Shown in pieces: positions 1 to 10,138 of a DNA stretch of 64,000 nucleotides. The stretch is from Coffea arabica (taxonomy: Eukaryota; Streptophyta; Magnoliopsida; Gentianales; Rubiaceae). Every line of letters starts with the position of its first letter. The stretch's first letter is position 1. The notes below the pieces were generated by a model. It saw only the letters and a list, made by a program, of their open reading frames with translations. It ran no database searches and had not been told where the DNA came from. A program made the translations under genes and the position numbers. The stretch is from positions 5,456,001 through 5,520,000 of the forward strand of contig NC_092329.1 in NCBI RefSeq assembly GCF_036785885.1, written 5' to 3'.

Positions 1-690
1 TTGACATGACTCTTGCATTGATTGCACAATTGCATATCATTGTGTTTGTGTGTGTGCCATGACATAATTTGGCTCCAATGAGTTCCTGGAAAGTCTTGTG
101 CTTAGAACCAATGTCTCCACTATTGTTTACACATTCTTTGGAGCCCGATGGCTTCTTACTTCTGTTTCACGGTTACTTGATCTAAACGAGCATTGGATAT
201 TTAAGCACAAGAATTTCACTGGCTCACATGAGCAATAAATGAACATTTGATTACTGCATCATGACATCATATCAATGCTTGATTGTGAAATATACTTGGC
301 TGTTCATTTTACTGGTCACTCGCTGAGCTTCTAGCTCACCCCCTATTATCTTCTTCTCCCCACAGGGATCGAAGTAAAGGAAGAACTTGTTTTTGGATCT
401 TTGTGTGGCTGGATGGCGTACATCTTGTATAGTTTAGTTTTGGTTTTGGTTTATGTACTTTTGGGCTGTATAAATATTTGGAATTGAATCGGATGTAAAT
501 CTATATTTTATGCTTAGAACTGGTTTCCGCTTCGCTTATGATATGTAATTTTGGAGAATTGGATGTATTATTTGAGTTGTACCTTGTAATTTACTTGAGG
601 AATGTAGTAAGTGAGTGAGTCCCGGCGAGAGCTGGGCAGGCGGCCCGCTAAACCCTTTGGTTCGCCTTAGGGGGAGGTGGGGTCGTTACA
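1..690. mobile_element. LTR retrotransposon fossil, terminal repeat end (probably Ty3/Gypsy)
   Basis: The stretch ends at 690 with GGGGTCGTTACA, which has the form of the CA-terminated edge of a Gypsy-type long terminal repeat whose opposite edge would read TGTAACGACCCC. A C-rich stretch near 335-365 and a promoter-like TATAAA near 469 fit an LTR. The other edge is not visible and probably lies before the window. No coding part of the element is present here, so it may be a solo LTR or the end of a longer copy. Family assignment is from the shape of the end only. Confidence 0.55.
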
Positions 691-1489
691 GTTTAAGCTA
701 AAGACTTTTGAGTCTGTTTAAGCTTTTGATCATTTTTCCTTTGGTTTATTCTAAATAAAAATTTATTTTGTTATGCTGGTGATTTAATGGTGCTTTATTT
801 GCTTGGTTAGTCATTCAATATTGTCTTTGGCCTGCATTTCTTGAGAACTGATTCAATCATATCTTGTTTTGACTGAAAGTGAAATTTTCCAGATTGCAAT
901 GCGTAAAATTGCCTTTTTCCCCTTTTTTAAGATGGAAGAACTTAAAAATGACTATTCATAGTCCATCCAACAATTGAGATAATGGTTTTGGTAAAGCTTT
1001 CAGCACATACATAGCATGATGCTCGTATTTTGACCATGTAAGTCGAAGTAGTAGAGCTTCTGTAATTACATGTTCGCAGATTAATAAATGCTTTTGGTTG
1101 TAGTGTACTGTTTGTGCTTTGCACGATACATATTTTAAAGATATTTTCTGAATATTATAAATATGGGTGCACATGAAATGCCTAGCAGTTTATCCAGTAA
1201 TCTAAATAGAGAAGATTAAGTATAATCCTTAGAGGTTAACATACTTGGGGTGGGCAGCTTCACCTGGTACTTCTACTTGAGATGTCTACCCTTGCCATCC
1301 AAACCCTATTTTCTCATATACTCTTCAATAGTTTTACCATAAGCTTGCTTTAACAGCTTCCTGCCTGAGGTGATCTTGGGAATTATATAAACTTGAAAGC
1401 CACCTTGTCATGGCAGCTGGCATGTTGAGGAAAATAAGGAAAAATTATAAATTTTTGGTTAAGTTCAGCCGCTAGCCATATGTATTAAT
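691..1489. other. intergenic, no gene seen
   Basis: AT-rich sequence without a supported gene. The two short minus-strand open frames around 942-1174 overlap each other in different frames and resemble no family I know. Confidence 0.5.
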
Positions 1490-2170
1490 AATTATTATGG
1501 TTGGGTTTGGGGTCGGAGTTCGACAATTTGTCGTTGGCCCTGATGGCAAACGCTTGAATCATCATATGAAGTTCTCTAATGAACATCTGTGGTGTAATGT
1601 GTTTTTTTTGTGCCTTCTGGGTGTGTTGGTAGTGTTTGCTATGCAATTGGTGATTTCTAGGTTGAAGAAAAACAAATGGACAAAAACTTTTTCAGTGGTA
1701 AAATGTTTGGCAAAAACTGTCCTAGGGGTTGCTTTCTACTTTCTCGCTATGTATCTAGGCGCATGCATAGTTGAAGATCAAAAATCTTTTCTCTCGCTAG
1801 TGATAATGACGTGGTCCATATGTGCTGGTAATTATCATGGTTGGGTTTGGGTAGGAGTTCAACAATTTGTTGTTGGGCACGATGGCAAATGACTAAGAAC
1901 TGACATGCATGTCTCTGGTTGAAGCCTATGATGGATTGGATTTAGTTGATACTTTCTATGCTTGCTCATAATATTTGGGGCGCATTTGAAATCTCTAATT
2001 GAAGGAGAAGGGTTAGGGTAGGATTGAAACATTCTTGTAAAATCTTTGATGATAGCGGCTCTAATGATTGCTTTCTACTTCCTATCGATCATGGACGTGG
2101 CTTGCTTTCTACTTCCTATCAATGATGGACGTGCATAATCATGGATCAAAAATATGTTTTTGCATCCCAA
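1490..2170. repeat. degenerate tandem duplication, period about 340 bp
   Basis: The block around 1497-1560 (ATGGTTGGGTTTGGGG, then ATTTGTCGTTGG, then GATGGCAAA) recurs diverged at 1839-1900. The block around 1730-1790 (TTGCTTTCTACTT, then GATCAAAAAT) recurs around 2066-2155 at nearly the same spacing. The later copy also holds a short internal doubling of the TTGCTTTCTACTTCCTATC segment at 2065-2125. An open frame of 131 codons (1497-1892, +) covers the first unit and the start of the second, but it matches no family I know and is probably a by-product of the repeat. Confidence 0.6.
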
Positions 2171-3339
2171 GTGAAATTGACATGCAAATAGTCAGAAATC
2201 TTTTGTTATCTCGCTATCCTTCAACTTCATTAGATAAGCTTACCACGATTTAGGCTTTTCAAATCGACAAACCCCCAACCTATCAACAGTATCTATTACA
2301 TAATTCCCCCTAACTAATCTTAACAAACATACAAAGATATGAAAAAAATACACATGCATTAACAAATATATTGTTTCTTATTTATTATACACTCTGATAT
2401 GTTGTATAATAGATCTTATTTATTATTGTCAAATGTATAGCATCTCATGCATAAGTTGCAAAATGGATGATGATATTTGGATGTTTTGTGTTTTATGGAG
2501 TGAAACACATATTTTCTACCAATAAAGTGTGACAACAATATCTACTAATTTAGACAATACATAACAAATACTTATTTATACACATGTAAGGTGGTTGATA
2601 TTAAATTGAAATATGCTCAAAAAAATACAATTATATGTACGTTTATGATATTTATTGTATTAACTTTTATCATGTATTATAAAATATAGAACATAATGTA
2701 GTTGTATCAATTGAAGACCATAAATCACAAATGCCGAACAGATTCCTATTTAACTCTAAAAATAGAAAATAAGGGACTACTTCCTATTATAGCTTAAAAA
2801 CTTTATTTATTCAATTGGCCTTAATTTAATAATATACAATTTATTTAAATTTTTTGACAGTTTGTAATGATGATTTCTAAACCACTATAAATAATATGGT
2901 CTTTAACAAGTAAGTTATGATATTTGTTTGGCATTTATTTATAGGTCTATTAAAAATTGATTAAAAAGGAAAATGATGATAGATCCATAAAAAAGAATAA
3001 AAATTCTACTCTTTGTCCTTTGTTCTTGTAAATGGAGAATATAACCAGTTATATATGCTCTAAACAGCTTGGTAAAAAGAACCAAAAGAACTTTAGACGA
3101 TGAAGAGTACAATTATGAATTAATTATTTCTTTCTTTCTTACACAAATTGACTTCCTATCTATGTTTAGGAGGAGAAATACCCATGTCTTCCTAGTTTCT
3201 GTAAATATTTAGAGTCAAACACATTCTAAAAGGCATCTTTATTCATATCACCAGGGGTTAAGTAGAGGTATTTCCTTAAACATTTTACATATTATATAAA
3301 TCTACAAGGTGGAAAGTTTATAGGGAAGTTATTGAACAA
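2171..3339. other. intergenic, AT-rich, no gene seen
   Basis: Strongly AT-rich DNA with only very short open frames. No RNA gene, terminal inverted repeat or gene fragment was recognised. Confidence 0.5.
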
Positions 3340-3503
3340 TAGGAGGATTATGCGGTATTTTAAGGAAATTGCTATTTACGTTAAAATCATTGAATAACAA
3401 ATATTTCGTCCACAATCATAAATAGAAAATATCTGACTTTAACACACATACTAACAGTAATTCAAGATGATTGCAACTGATTGAAGAGCATATGAAATGC
3501 ATT

Positions 3504-3720
3504 CTAACATTCGTCACTTTCTTGATGGAGTAACTTGTCAACTACGTAGCTCATTGTTGGTCCTGCATCTAGGTCTTCCCCTGTGAGTTGGAGAGTAACT
3601 CGAACTAGAACTTCAATATTTGTCATAACGTTCATGGCAAGGTTTGCAATTTTTGCAATCACTGTTGGTGATGTTCTTCCATTAGTTTCAAGCATCTTAT
3701 CTTTCACCCATGTGACGTGA
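3504..3720 (-). pseudogene. broken C-terminal copy of the neighbouring S-domain receptor kinase
   Basis: The minus strand encodes a segment ending in LLHQESDEC, matching the last ~70 residues of the kinase at 4251-6650, which ends LLHQESDEY. Shared stretches include NGR(T/A)SP, the ARPTMSQVVDTLLHQ-like end and the stop codon context. Similarity breaks off just past 3720, in the part that matches the 4470-4480 region of the parent. No start codon, kinase core or extracellular region is present, so this cannot be a working receptor. The 3' flank is duplicated too: 3340-3503 resembles 4050-4250. It therefore arose as a DNA-level tandem duplication of the gene's tail rather than as a retrocopy. 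Confidence 0.85.
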
Positions 3721-4250
3721 TCGACACTGGAGTAATTAGTGCTATTCTATTCTGAGCTAAAGACTTATTACTAACGTGATTACGTGGGTAATTAGTCCTA
3801 TTTTATTAAAAGATTATGGCTAACAAACATTTTTTCATAAATTTTATTAATTTTTTCAAAAAATTAGTTGTTAGCATGTGACGGTACGTGACTAGACTTG
3901 GATAGCAATTAACAAAAATCAGTCAATGGGATTAATTGTGCTTAAAAATTGAAATACTTGGGACCACATTTACTTTCATCTAAACTTTATGAACTAAAAC
4001 TGCTCATGCCCTAAACATTTGAGATCAAAACCACAATTCTTTCTATTATTCAACAATAAGAGGATTGTTTTGTCATTTAAAGTAAATTACTATTTGCCTT
4101 AAATTCAGAAAGAGAAATATTTCTTACTTTAATATTTTATTTACAACAGTAAGGTGGAAACATATAAATTATATGAACATCAAATATCTAATTTTAACAC
4201 ACAGCAATTTAAGATGATCACAACTCATTGAAAAGTATGTGAGATGTATC
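3721..4250. other. spacer between the kinase and its broken tail copy
   Basis: No gene. About 4050-4250 is the 3' flank of the receptor kinase and is the parent of the diverged copy at 3340-3503. Confidence 0.5.
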
Positions 4251-6650
4251 CTAATATTCATCACTTTCTTGATGGAGCAACGTGTCCACCACTTGGCTCA
4301 TTGTTGGTCTTGCATCTTTGTCTTCCTCTACGCATTGGAGAGCAACTTGAACAAGAATTTCCACCCTTGCCATATCAAATTCAGCATTTATGACAGGGTC
4401 TACAATTTTTGCAATTGCTATTGGTGATGCTCTTCCATTAGCTTCGTGCATTTTCTCCTTCACCCACGTAACTAGTCTCCTTGGCTCCATTGCACTGGTG
4501 CTTTCCTCCATAGAATGGCCTTCAACTGGGCTTCTTCCGGTTAATAATTCCAGCACAACAATTCCATAACTATAAACATCAACTTTGGAGGTTATGGGTA
4601 GATTGAAAACCCATTCAGGGGCCATGTAGCCTCTAATTCCCCTTATCCTAGAAAACGTTGATTTATCTGTCCCACCTCTATTCAATAGTTTGGACAGGCC
4701 AAAATCTGCCACCTTCGGCTGGTAATTCGAATCTAGGAGTATGTTCTGAGGCTTCACATCACAGTGCAAAACCCACTCTAAGCACTCTTCATGCAAGTAA
4801 GAAAGTCCTTTGGCTGTACCAAGAGCAATATCATACCTCTTTTTCCAATCAAGTCTGCCAGAATGCAAATTTTTTGCTAGAGAACCATGCTCCATGTACT
4901 CATAAACCAATAGCCTGTGCTTACCTTCAACACAATATCCCCATATCTCAATCAAATTCATATGGTTCAACTTGCCAATAGTACTCAACTCTGCAAGAAA
5001 TTCGGCTTCTCCCTGGTTGGCTTCATTGAGACACTTTATGGCAGCAACTCGATTATCTGTCAACACGCCTTTATACACAATGCCTCCCCCTCCTTGTCCT
5101 ATTTCTGCGCTGAAGTTTTTTGATGCTTTTTTCAACTCAGCAAAAGTGAATTTCCTGAATCCTGTTGCAACCTGAGTGTAACCCTGTATTCTTGCACTAG
5201 GTCCTCGTCGGGTTTTGAACAAGTAAGTGAAGAAACAGATGATCTCAAAAGTCCCAACTGCCAAAGTGCACCGCAAGGATGACTTTACCCACCCATGTTG
5301 ACCTTTTTTCTGGTATGCTCGGCCGAGTGAAGCAGCATCGACTGTGCACTTTATGTTGGTTTGTTGAAGAGGCTTTTGATCAAATGAGGTTATAATAGAT
5401 TGGGGCAATCTTAGATAAATTGGGAAATCAAAACCACTTGAACGATACCCATTGAACAAACTGGCCTTAGGGTAACAATTATAATAGCCTTTATCTTTAT
5501 CAAATTTGAATTGGAAGCCTTTACAACTGCAATAGTTGAGGCATAAATTTTGACAATTATCAAGCGTGGAATTACTAAAGAAACCAATATCATAGCCATA
5601 AAATTCAACATTTTGGAGAAGAAGAAAACCTGATGCATTACTATCATTGTATGGCAGTTGGAAATCTGGTTCGCATCCATAAGCCCAATCTTTCTGGCTT
5701 TTGATTTTGTATCCAGGTGCACAAGTGCATTTTCTTCCGGTCTCATGGGCGTAAGTGCACAAACTATTTTCTCCACATATCCCATGAACTGTGCATGGTT
5801 GCAGTGTGGATTGCCACGTAACTTTCCAATTCCGACTTGCCATATCAAGACTGTAGACCCGGACATTGCCATCAAAATCCACGGTCAATCTTCTTTGTAT
5901 GCCTGGACCATAATCAACAGTAATAATGTCAAACTGATCTGATGACTGGAATCTCCCCCATGAATCAAGAGTGGCAACCTTACTGTTGTTATAAGGGTAC
6001 CTCCCGTTGTCCCAACTATGTTTCCATGGGTCAGGCCATGAAATACCTGCTGTTTGAGGACCCTGGTACAATAGGCTAAGGACGTTATCATCACCAAAGT
6101 ATAACTTGTAGAATCCAGAAGAATAATTCGTCAGGCTTCGGGAAGATATGAGAACAGAGTTTTGGGTGAGCGACTGCCCTGGAAGAAGCGTGTTTGTTGG
6201 GGAGTTAAAGCTTTGCCAAAGATTTCCGCCCTCTATATTGCTCAGCACAAGATTGCCATTGTCATGGAGTTGCAATTGAAGAGAAGAGTTTGATTGCGTG
6301 CTACTTGTCCAAACAGTAAACTGTCCTGCATCTGTCAGCACAAGACTGCCAGACTTGAGCAGGGAAAGCCTGGAATTTTTTCCATTAACCGGTCGGTCCC
6401 TATTGGCCATCCAGACAATGGTGTAATTTCCATGATCATATAGCTCAGTAAACCATATACTAAAGCAATACGCATTCTCGCCAACACTGAAAAATCCCGC
6501 AGTGAAATTTCCATGCGGTTTTGAAATCAGAACATCTTTAGAAGAAAGTGATGATCCTGTAGTCAAACTATCAGTGCTTTTCGAGGATGATACAAATGCT
6601 AATAACAAAGCTAAAACAGAAATTAAGATAGCATTAAAGAATAGACCCAT
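4251..6650 (-). CDS. G-type lectin S-domain receptor-like serine/threonine kinase (ZmPK1-like)
   Basis: An intronless gene of 799 aa from the second in-frame ATG (6650); a first ATG at 6710 would give 819 aa. I chose 6650 because a hydrophobic signal peptide (GLFFNAILISVLALLLAF) follows it directly, and because a TATA box at 6726-6733 is too close to 6710 for that codon to lie inside the mRNA. Domains in order: signal peptide, B-type lectin (IVWMANRDRPV near residue 80), S-locus glycoprotein/EGF-like cysteines (CTVHGICGENSLC), PAN-type cysteines (CQNLCLNYCSCKGFQF), a transmembrane segment, and a kinase with Gly-rich loop GQGGGGIVYKG, lysine AIKCL, HCDVKPQNILLD catalytic loop and DFG (VADFGLSKL). 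HCD in place of HRD makes it a non-RD kinase. This family sits in the plasma membrane and senses outside signals; the ligand is unknown. A partial tail copy lies just downstream. Confidence 0.93.
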   Translation of the reverse strand: MGLFFNAILISVLALLLAFVSSSKSTDSLTTGSSLSSKDVLISKPHGNFTAGFFSVGENAYCFSIWFTELYDHGNYTIVWMANRDRPVNGKNSRLSLLKSGSLVLTDAGQFTVWTSSTQSNSSLQLQLHDNGNLVLSNIEGGNLWQSFNSPTNTLLPGQSLTQNSVLISSRSLTNYSSGFYKLYFGDDNVLSLLYQGPQTAGISWPDPWKHSWDNGRYPYNNSKVATLDSWGRFQSSDQFDIITVDYGPGIQRRLTVDFDGNVRVYSLDMASRNWKVTWQSTLQPCTVHGICGENSLCTYAHETGRKCTCAPGYKIKSQKDWAYGCEPDFQLPYNDSNASGFLLLQNVEFYGYDIGFFSNSTLDNCQNLCLNYCSCKGFQFKFDKDKGYYNCYPKASLFNGYRSSGFDFPIYLRLPQSIITSFDQKPLQQTNIKCTVDAASLGRAYQKKGQHGWVKSSLRCTLAVGTFEIICFFTYLFKTRRGPSARIQGYTQVATGFRKFTFAELKKASKNFSAEIGQGGGGIVYKGVLTDNRVAAIKCLNEANQGEAEFLAELSTIGKLNHMNLIEIWGYCVEGKHRLLVYEYMEHGSLAKNLHSGRLDWKKRYDIALGTAKGLSYLHEECLEWVLHCDVKPQNILLDSNYQPKVADFGLSKLLNRGGTDKSTFSRIRGIRGYMAPEWVFNLPITSKVDVYSYGIVVLELLTGRSPVEGHSMEESTSAMEPRRLVTWVKEKMHEANGRASPIAIAKIVDPVINAEFDMARVEILVQVALQCVEEDKDARPTMSQVVDTLLHQESDEY

Positions 6651-6725
6651 TGGAGTTGGAGAAGTGTAATTTTGCAAGTACATGCATGCAAACTTCTTGT
6701 GGACAAACATGGCAGAAAGTAGAGG

Positions 6726-6733
6726 AATATATA
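6726..6733 (-). promoter_or_regulatory. TATA box of the receptor kinase gene
   Basis: On the minus strand the sequence reads TATATATT, flanked by CTATC and CCTC. It lies about 75 bp upstream of the ATG at 6650 but only 16 bp upstream of the ATG at 6710, which favours 6650 as the start codon. Confidence 0.55.
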
Positions 6734-6915
6734 GATAGTATGAGTGGTCTCTCGTAAGACATGACTTCTTGACTTCTTGTGGTTTGTGGAACTACTTTTT
6801 GCATATTGGAAGTCAAGCCACTTTGATAGTATGAGTGGTATCTCGTAAGACATGACTTCTTGACTTCTTGTGGTTTGTGGAATTACTTGTTGCAGATTGG
6901 AAGTCAAACCACTTT
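6734..6915. repeat. 91-bp tandem duplication in the receptor kinase promoter
   Basis: Two adjacent copies (6734-6824 and 6825-6915), each starting GATAGTATGAGTGG and ending CCACTTT, differ at only a few bases. They abut the TATA box of the receptor kinase, so any upstream control site in the unit is doubled. Each copy also contains a smaller doubling of GACTTCTT. Confidence 0.9.
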
Positions 6916-7820
6916 GCTTTTTAATTTTCTCAGGAGTTTGGCTTTGATTAGACTGGTGTAGCTGGGAATCATCGCTCAAATGTAAACTAGAGATGCACAC
7001 TTCCAGTTATGGAGATAATTTGCTCGAGTTTTTTTTTCCTGTATACTTACTAGAACTATGACACTTTATTTCTTAGAGGCTTGTTAAAATCCTCAAATCT
7101 GGTGATAGAGATAGAACATACAACGAAAAGCCTAATATACACAGAACACTCTCTTTTCGTTTTTCTTTTTTGTCAATTCCTGATTTGGACTGGAAACATT
7201 TTCATATCCTAGTCACCAGCTCGTCCCCCTCGGTAAGTATCCTTTCATTTAATTGGGTGGTTCATCCCAACTTCCATGCAAGTCTCTTTAAACTCCCTTC
7301 ATAGACTAAGAATAAGAGTAAGTTGGATAATTGTCATTACAAACCAACCACTTCTAGAATAGTTGATCACTAAAAGAGTTTCAATGCTCTACTTGGATGT
7401 AAGACAATGAATCAAATCTTTTACCCTACATTCTAACATTCAAGCTTTCCTGGAAATGTTTATTTAGCAGGTGCATGGGCGTCCCGTCTAAACTGGGGAT
7501 GGTTCACCGGACTCCCCTAAAAAAAAAATCTAATTGGGTTGAGGCCGGAGGGGATTGGGTCACTGGTTTCTCTATATGTTTTCAGAATAAAAAGAAGTAA
7601 ATACTGTGTTAACCTTGGGGAGCCCACTACTTACAGCCCATTTGTCCCCAACATCTAACCTTTGGTGATCAATTATTAATGTGATAAATTTGCATCCCCA
7701 GCTACCTCATGTCTATTGTCCGCAATATGTGTCTGTCGGGCAATCACGTGTCCTTAACTATGCCCTCCCTTTCTTCACTTCCAAAGAGTTCTCCTTGTAT
7801 TGGAAAAAGAAAAAGATTTA
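6916..7820. other. intergenic, upstream of the receptor kinase
   Basis: No gene recognised; mixed AT-rich sequence with short homopolymer runs. Confidence 0.45.
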
Positions 7821-8098
7821 GACCCTCTTTGATAATCTAATGTCACATTTAAATTTAATGAATTCAAATTTTAATATATTCAGACTCATTTGATAGCAAA
7901 TGACACTGAATTTTCTAGACAAAACTTGCTCTCAAAATTAAGTGATAAACTATTCACTTATTACTGAATGTGATATATACTCAAATATATTAGATTTAAC
8001 ACTTGACAATTCAATAATTCAATAAATTCAACTTTCAAATTTTAAATTTTAGATTTCAAACTTCAGTTTTTAAATTTCAATTTTATCAAACGCACCCT
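7821..8098. mobile_element. MITE, family A copy 1
   Basis: A 278-bp AT-rich foldback element. Its outer ends are imperfect inverted repeats sharing TTTGATAA (left CCCTCTTTGATAAT; right, reversed, GGGTGCGTTTGATAAA). Its reverse complement aligns over most of its length with the element at 14028-14333. Flanking TTA trinucleotides could be target duplications of a Harbinger-type element, but I do not assign the superfamily. No coding capacity. Confidence 0.6.
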
Positions 8099-10138
8099 TA
8101 ATAACCATTAATCCCAGAAACCCAACTCCGGTAGGCAACCGTGAGGTCCCGATTCAGTCTTCCCTTTTTACTTGTAAAGTCTAGAGTTTCTCCTTCATTC
8201 ATGTTACAAAAAAAAAAAAAAAGGAAAAAAAAGGAGGAAGTTAACATCCATTATTCCGTTTGCATCTCTCTGAATTTTCTACAGGTAATATTGTACAGCT
8301 GCGAGTTCTAGAACTACGAATGGGATGCATCAATTTTAACCGAAATTATTTTGTCTCCCATAAGGAAGATTTCATGGCATTTGGCCTTCTTTCAGACCTA
8401 AAATTAAGGGGGTAAAAAAAATTTCATGGCCTGAAAATTGAAGCCTATGCAATCCTATCTTATGCCGACTTTGATGAGGTCCCATCGGGTGTTTCACACT
8501 TTCTTCGTAAAGATTTGCGCTTCACTTAAACGTCCTTGGGAAAGGTAATAGAATTAGTTTATTTGATTCAATTCTTCGGCAAAAATACTTCAGGCTATCC
8601 CCTTTCACGCATTTACGACATGTATATTGAGTATAAATTCATTGAATTTGACCGAAATGAAGGATTGTGGGATTTTTTTTTTCCTTTTTTTTGTGTGGGA
8701 GGGGACGGTTGTGTCCATGTTGCTTCATTTTTTCGTTTCTATAGATATCGAGATTTGACTGATGTAATTGATTTTTTCAATCGTCATAACCACATTAAAA
8801 AATCAGGTCAACAAAAAATCCCTATTATTGCACCCGCCCTCATTTTCAATTGAATCCATCCAACCCCTATTGTTGTTGCCTTTTTCTCAATTAAAGAATA
8901 TCAAGGTTGCATAGTGTGCTGAACAATTTCCAGCAATTCGTTAATAAATTTTGTTATTTTTTAATAAAAGAACTAAGTTTTTGCCATGTGAGACGTATAT
9001 GTTGCCAGAAAAGGATAAATACGCCCTCGATGAAATTAATGATTGGGTCGGGAACATGTATTGTCGTACATTGAAACGAAAAATACGTACCCAGTTAACA
9101 ATTTGTGAACACAAAAAAAAAAAAAGTGAGCTAAGTATGCTCTCATGTGTTATTTCTCAATCGAAATTAAAAAAAAAAACTTCTTTTATTCAGTGTTTAT
9201 TTGGATTTCTATGCTAAGGGCACATGTCACATGGTGAGATCATATTTAATTTCGCTACTTAAAGGGTGAATTGAACCAATTGAACAAATTAGAGAGCATA
9301 GTGAGAAATCGACATTCTTGGCGAGGGTAAGTTGCAATTAACCCATTGCCGTTTCAAATATTCCTCTTATTAGAAGCAAGTGATTACTACGATATTCCAA
9401 TTGCATCAGCGTATGAAAAGTCAATCACATACTGCACACGCTAATTGTTCAAAAGTCCTACATTTTGTCTTCAAACGTTTTACCGAAATGCAGTTAATGT
9501 GATAAATTTGCTTGAGGTTGTCGAAGATAAGCACAGTTACAATATAGACATATGAAAAAAAAACACTATTGAAAACATATTATTACTAAGTACAACATTC
9601 TTTAACATTTTTCACCAAAAAAAATGTTAAATAAATAAATAAGTAATCAAAAAGATATTCCTGTTATAAATTTTGATTTATGCATCTATATCTTTTTTCC
9701 GTATGATAAAAACATGTCTTCTTTGTTTAACAAATTGACTACTGCATCTAATTCTTGTTCTCCATTCACTGCTCAGAGTTTTTCGTCATCAATCACCGGA
9801 CCGCAGCATCAGATTTCCCAGTCCCTAAGGGGAGTGCCATATTAAATGAAGCGAATGAAACATATACGAGCTAGTACTTAAAACTAAGTAGAGACAATTT
9901 CCTCAAAGGCTTGAACAGGTCATGAATACAGATTGGTTTCTTGATAATTTACACCGGTGAACACGTCAACAGATGGATTGCTTTTTCAATCCAATCAAAA
10001 ACGCTTAACGTACGTTTACATGAATCACAAAAACAATTCTACTCAAAACTAAACTTGGGAAAAAAAATAAAAAAGAAAGGAGGAGGATCAGAGAAAGGAA
10101 TACACAAGAAATTAAGATTGGGACGACCATTCTCAGAT
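8099..10138. other. intergenic, no gene supported
   Basis: Open frames at 8536-8853 and 8951-9217 (+) are rich in F, K and N, resemble no family and lack splice or codon signatures of a gene. No RNA gene or intact mobile element recognised. The last ~150 bp lie next to the stop codon of the ZCF37-like gene and probably include its 3' UTR. Confidence 0.45.

Noticed and set aside
5411-5875. 154-codon minus-strand frame inside the receptor kinase
   Set aside because: Shifted frame of the real kinase gene; no domain of its own.
8536-8853. 105-codon frame in spacer
   Set aside because: Contains a long F run from a T homopolymer and no recognisable domain.
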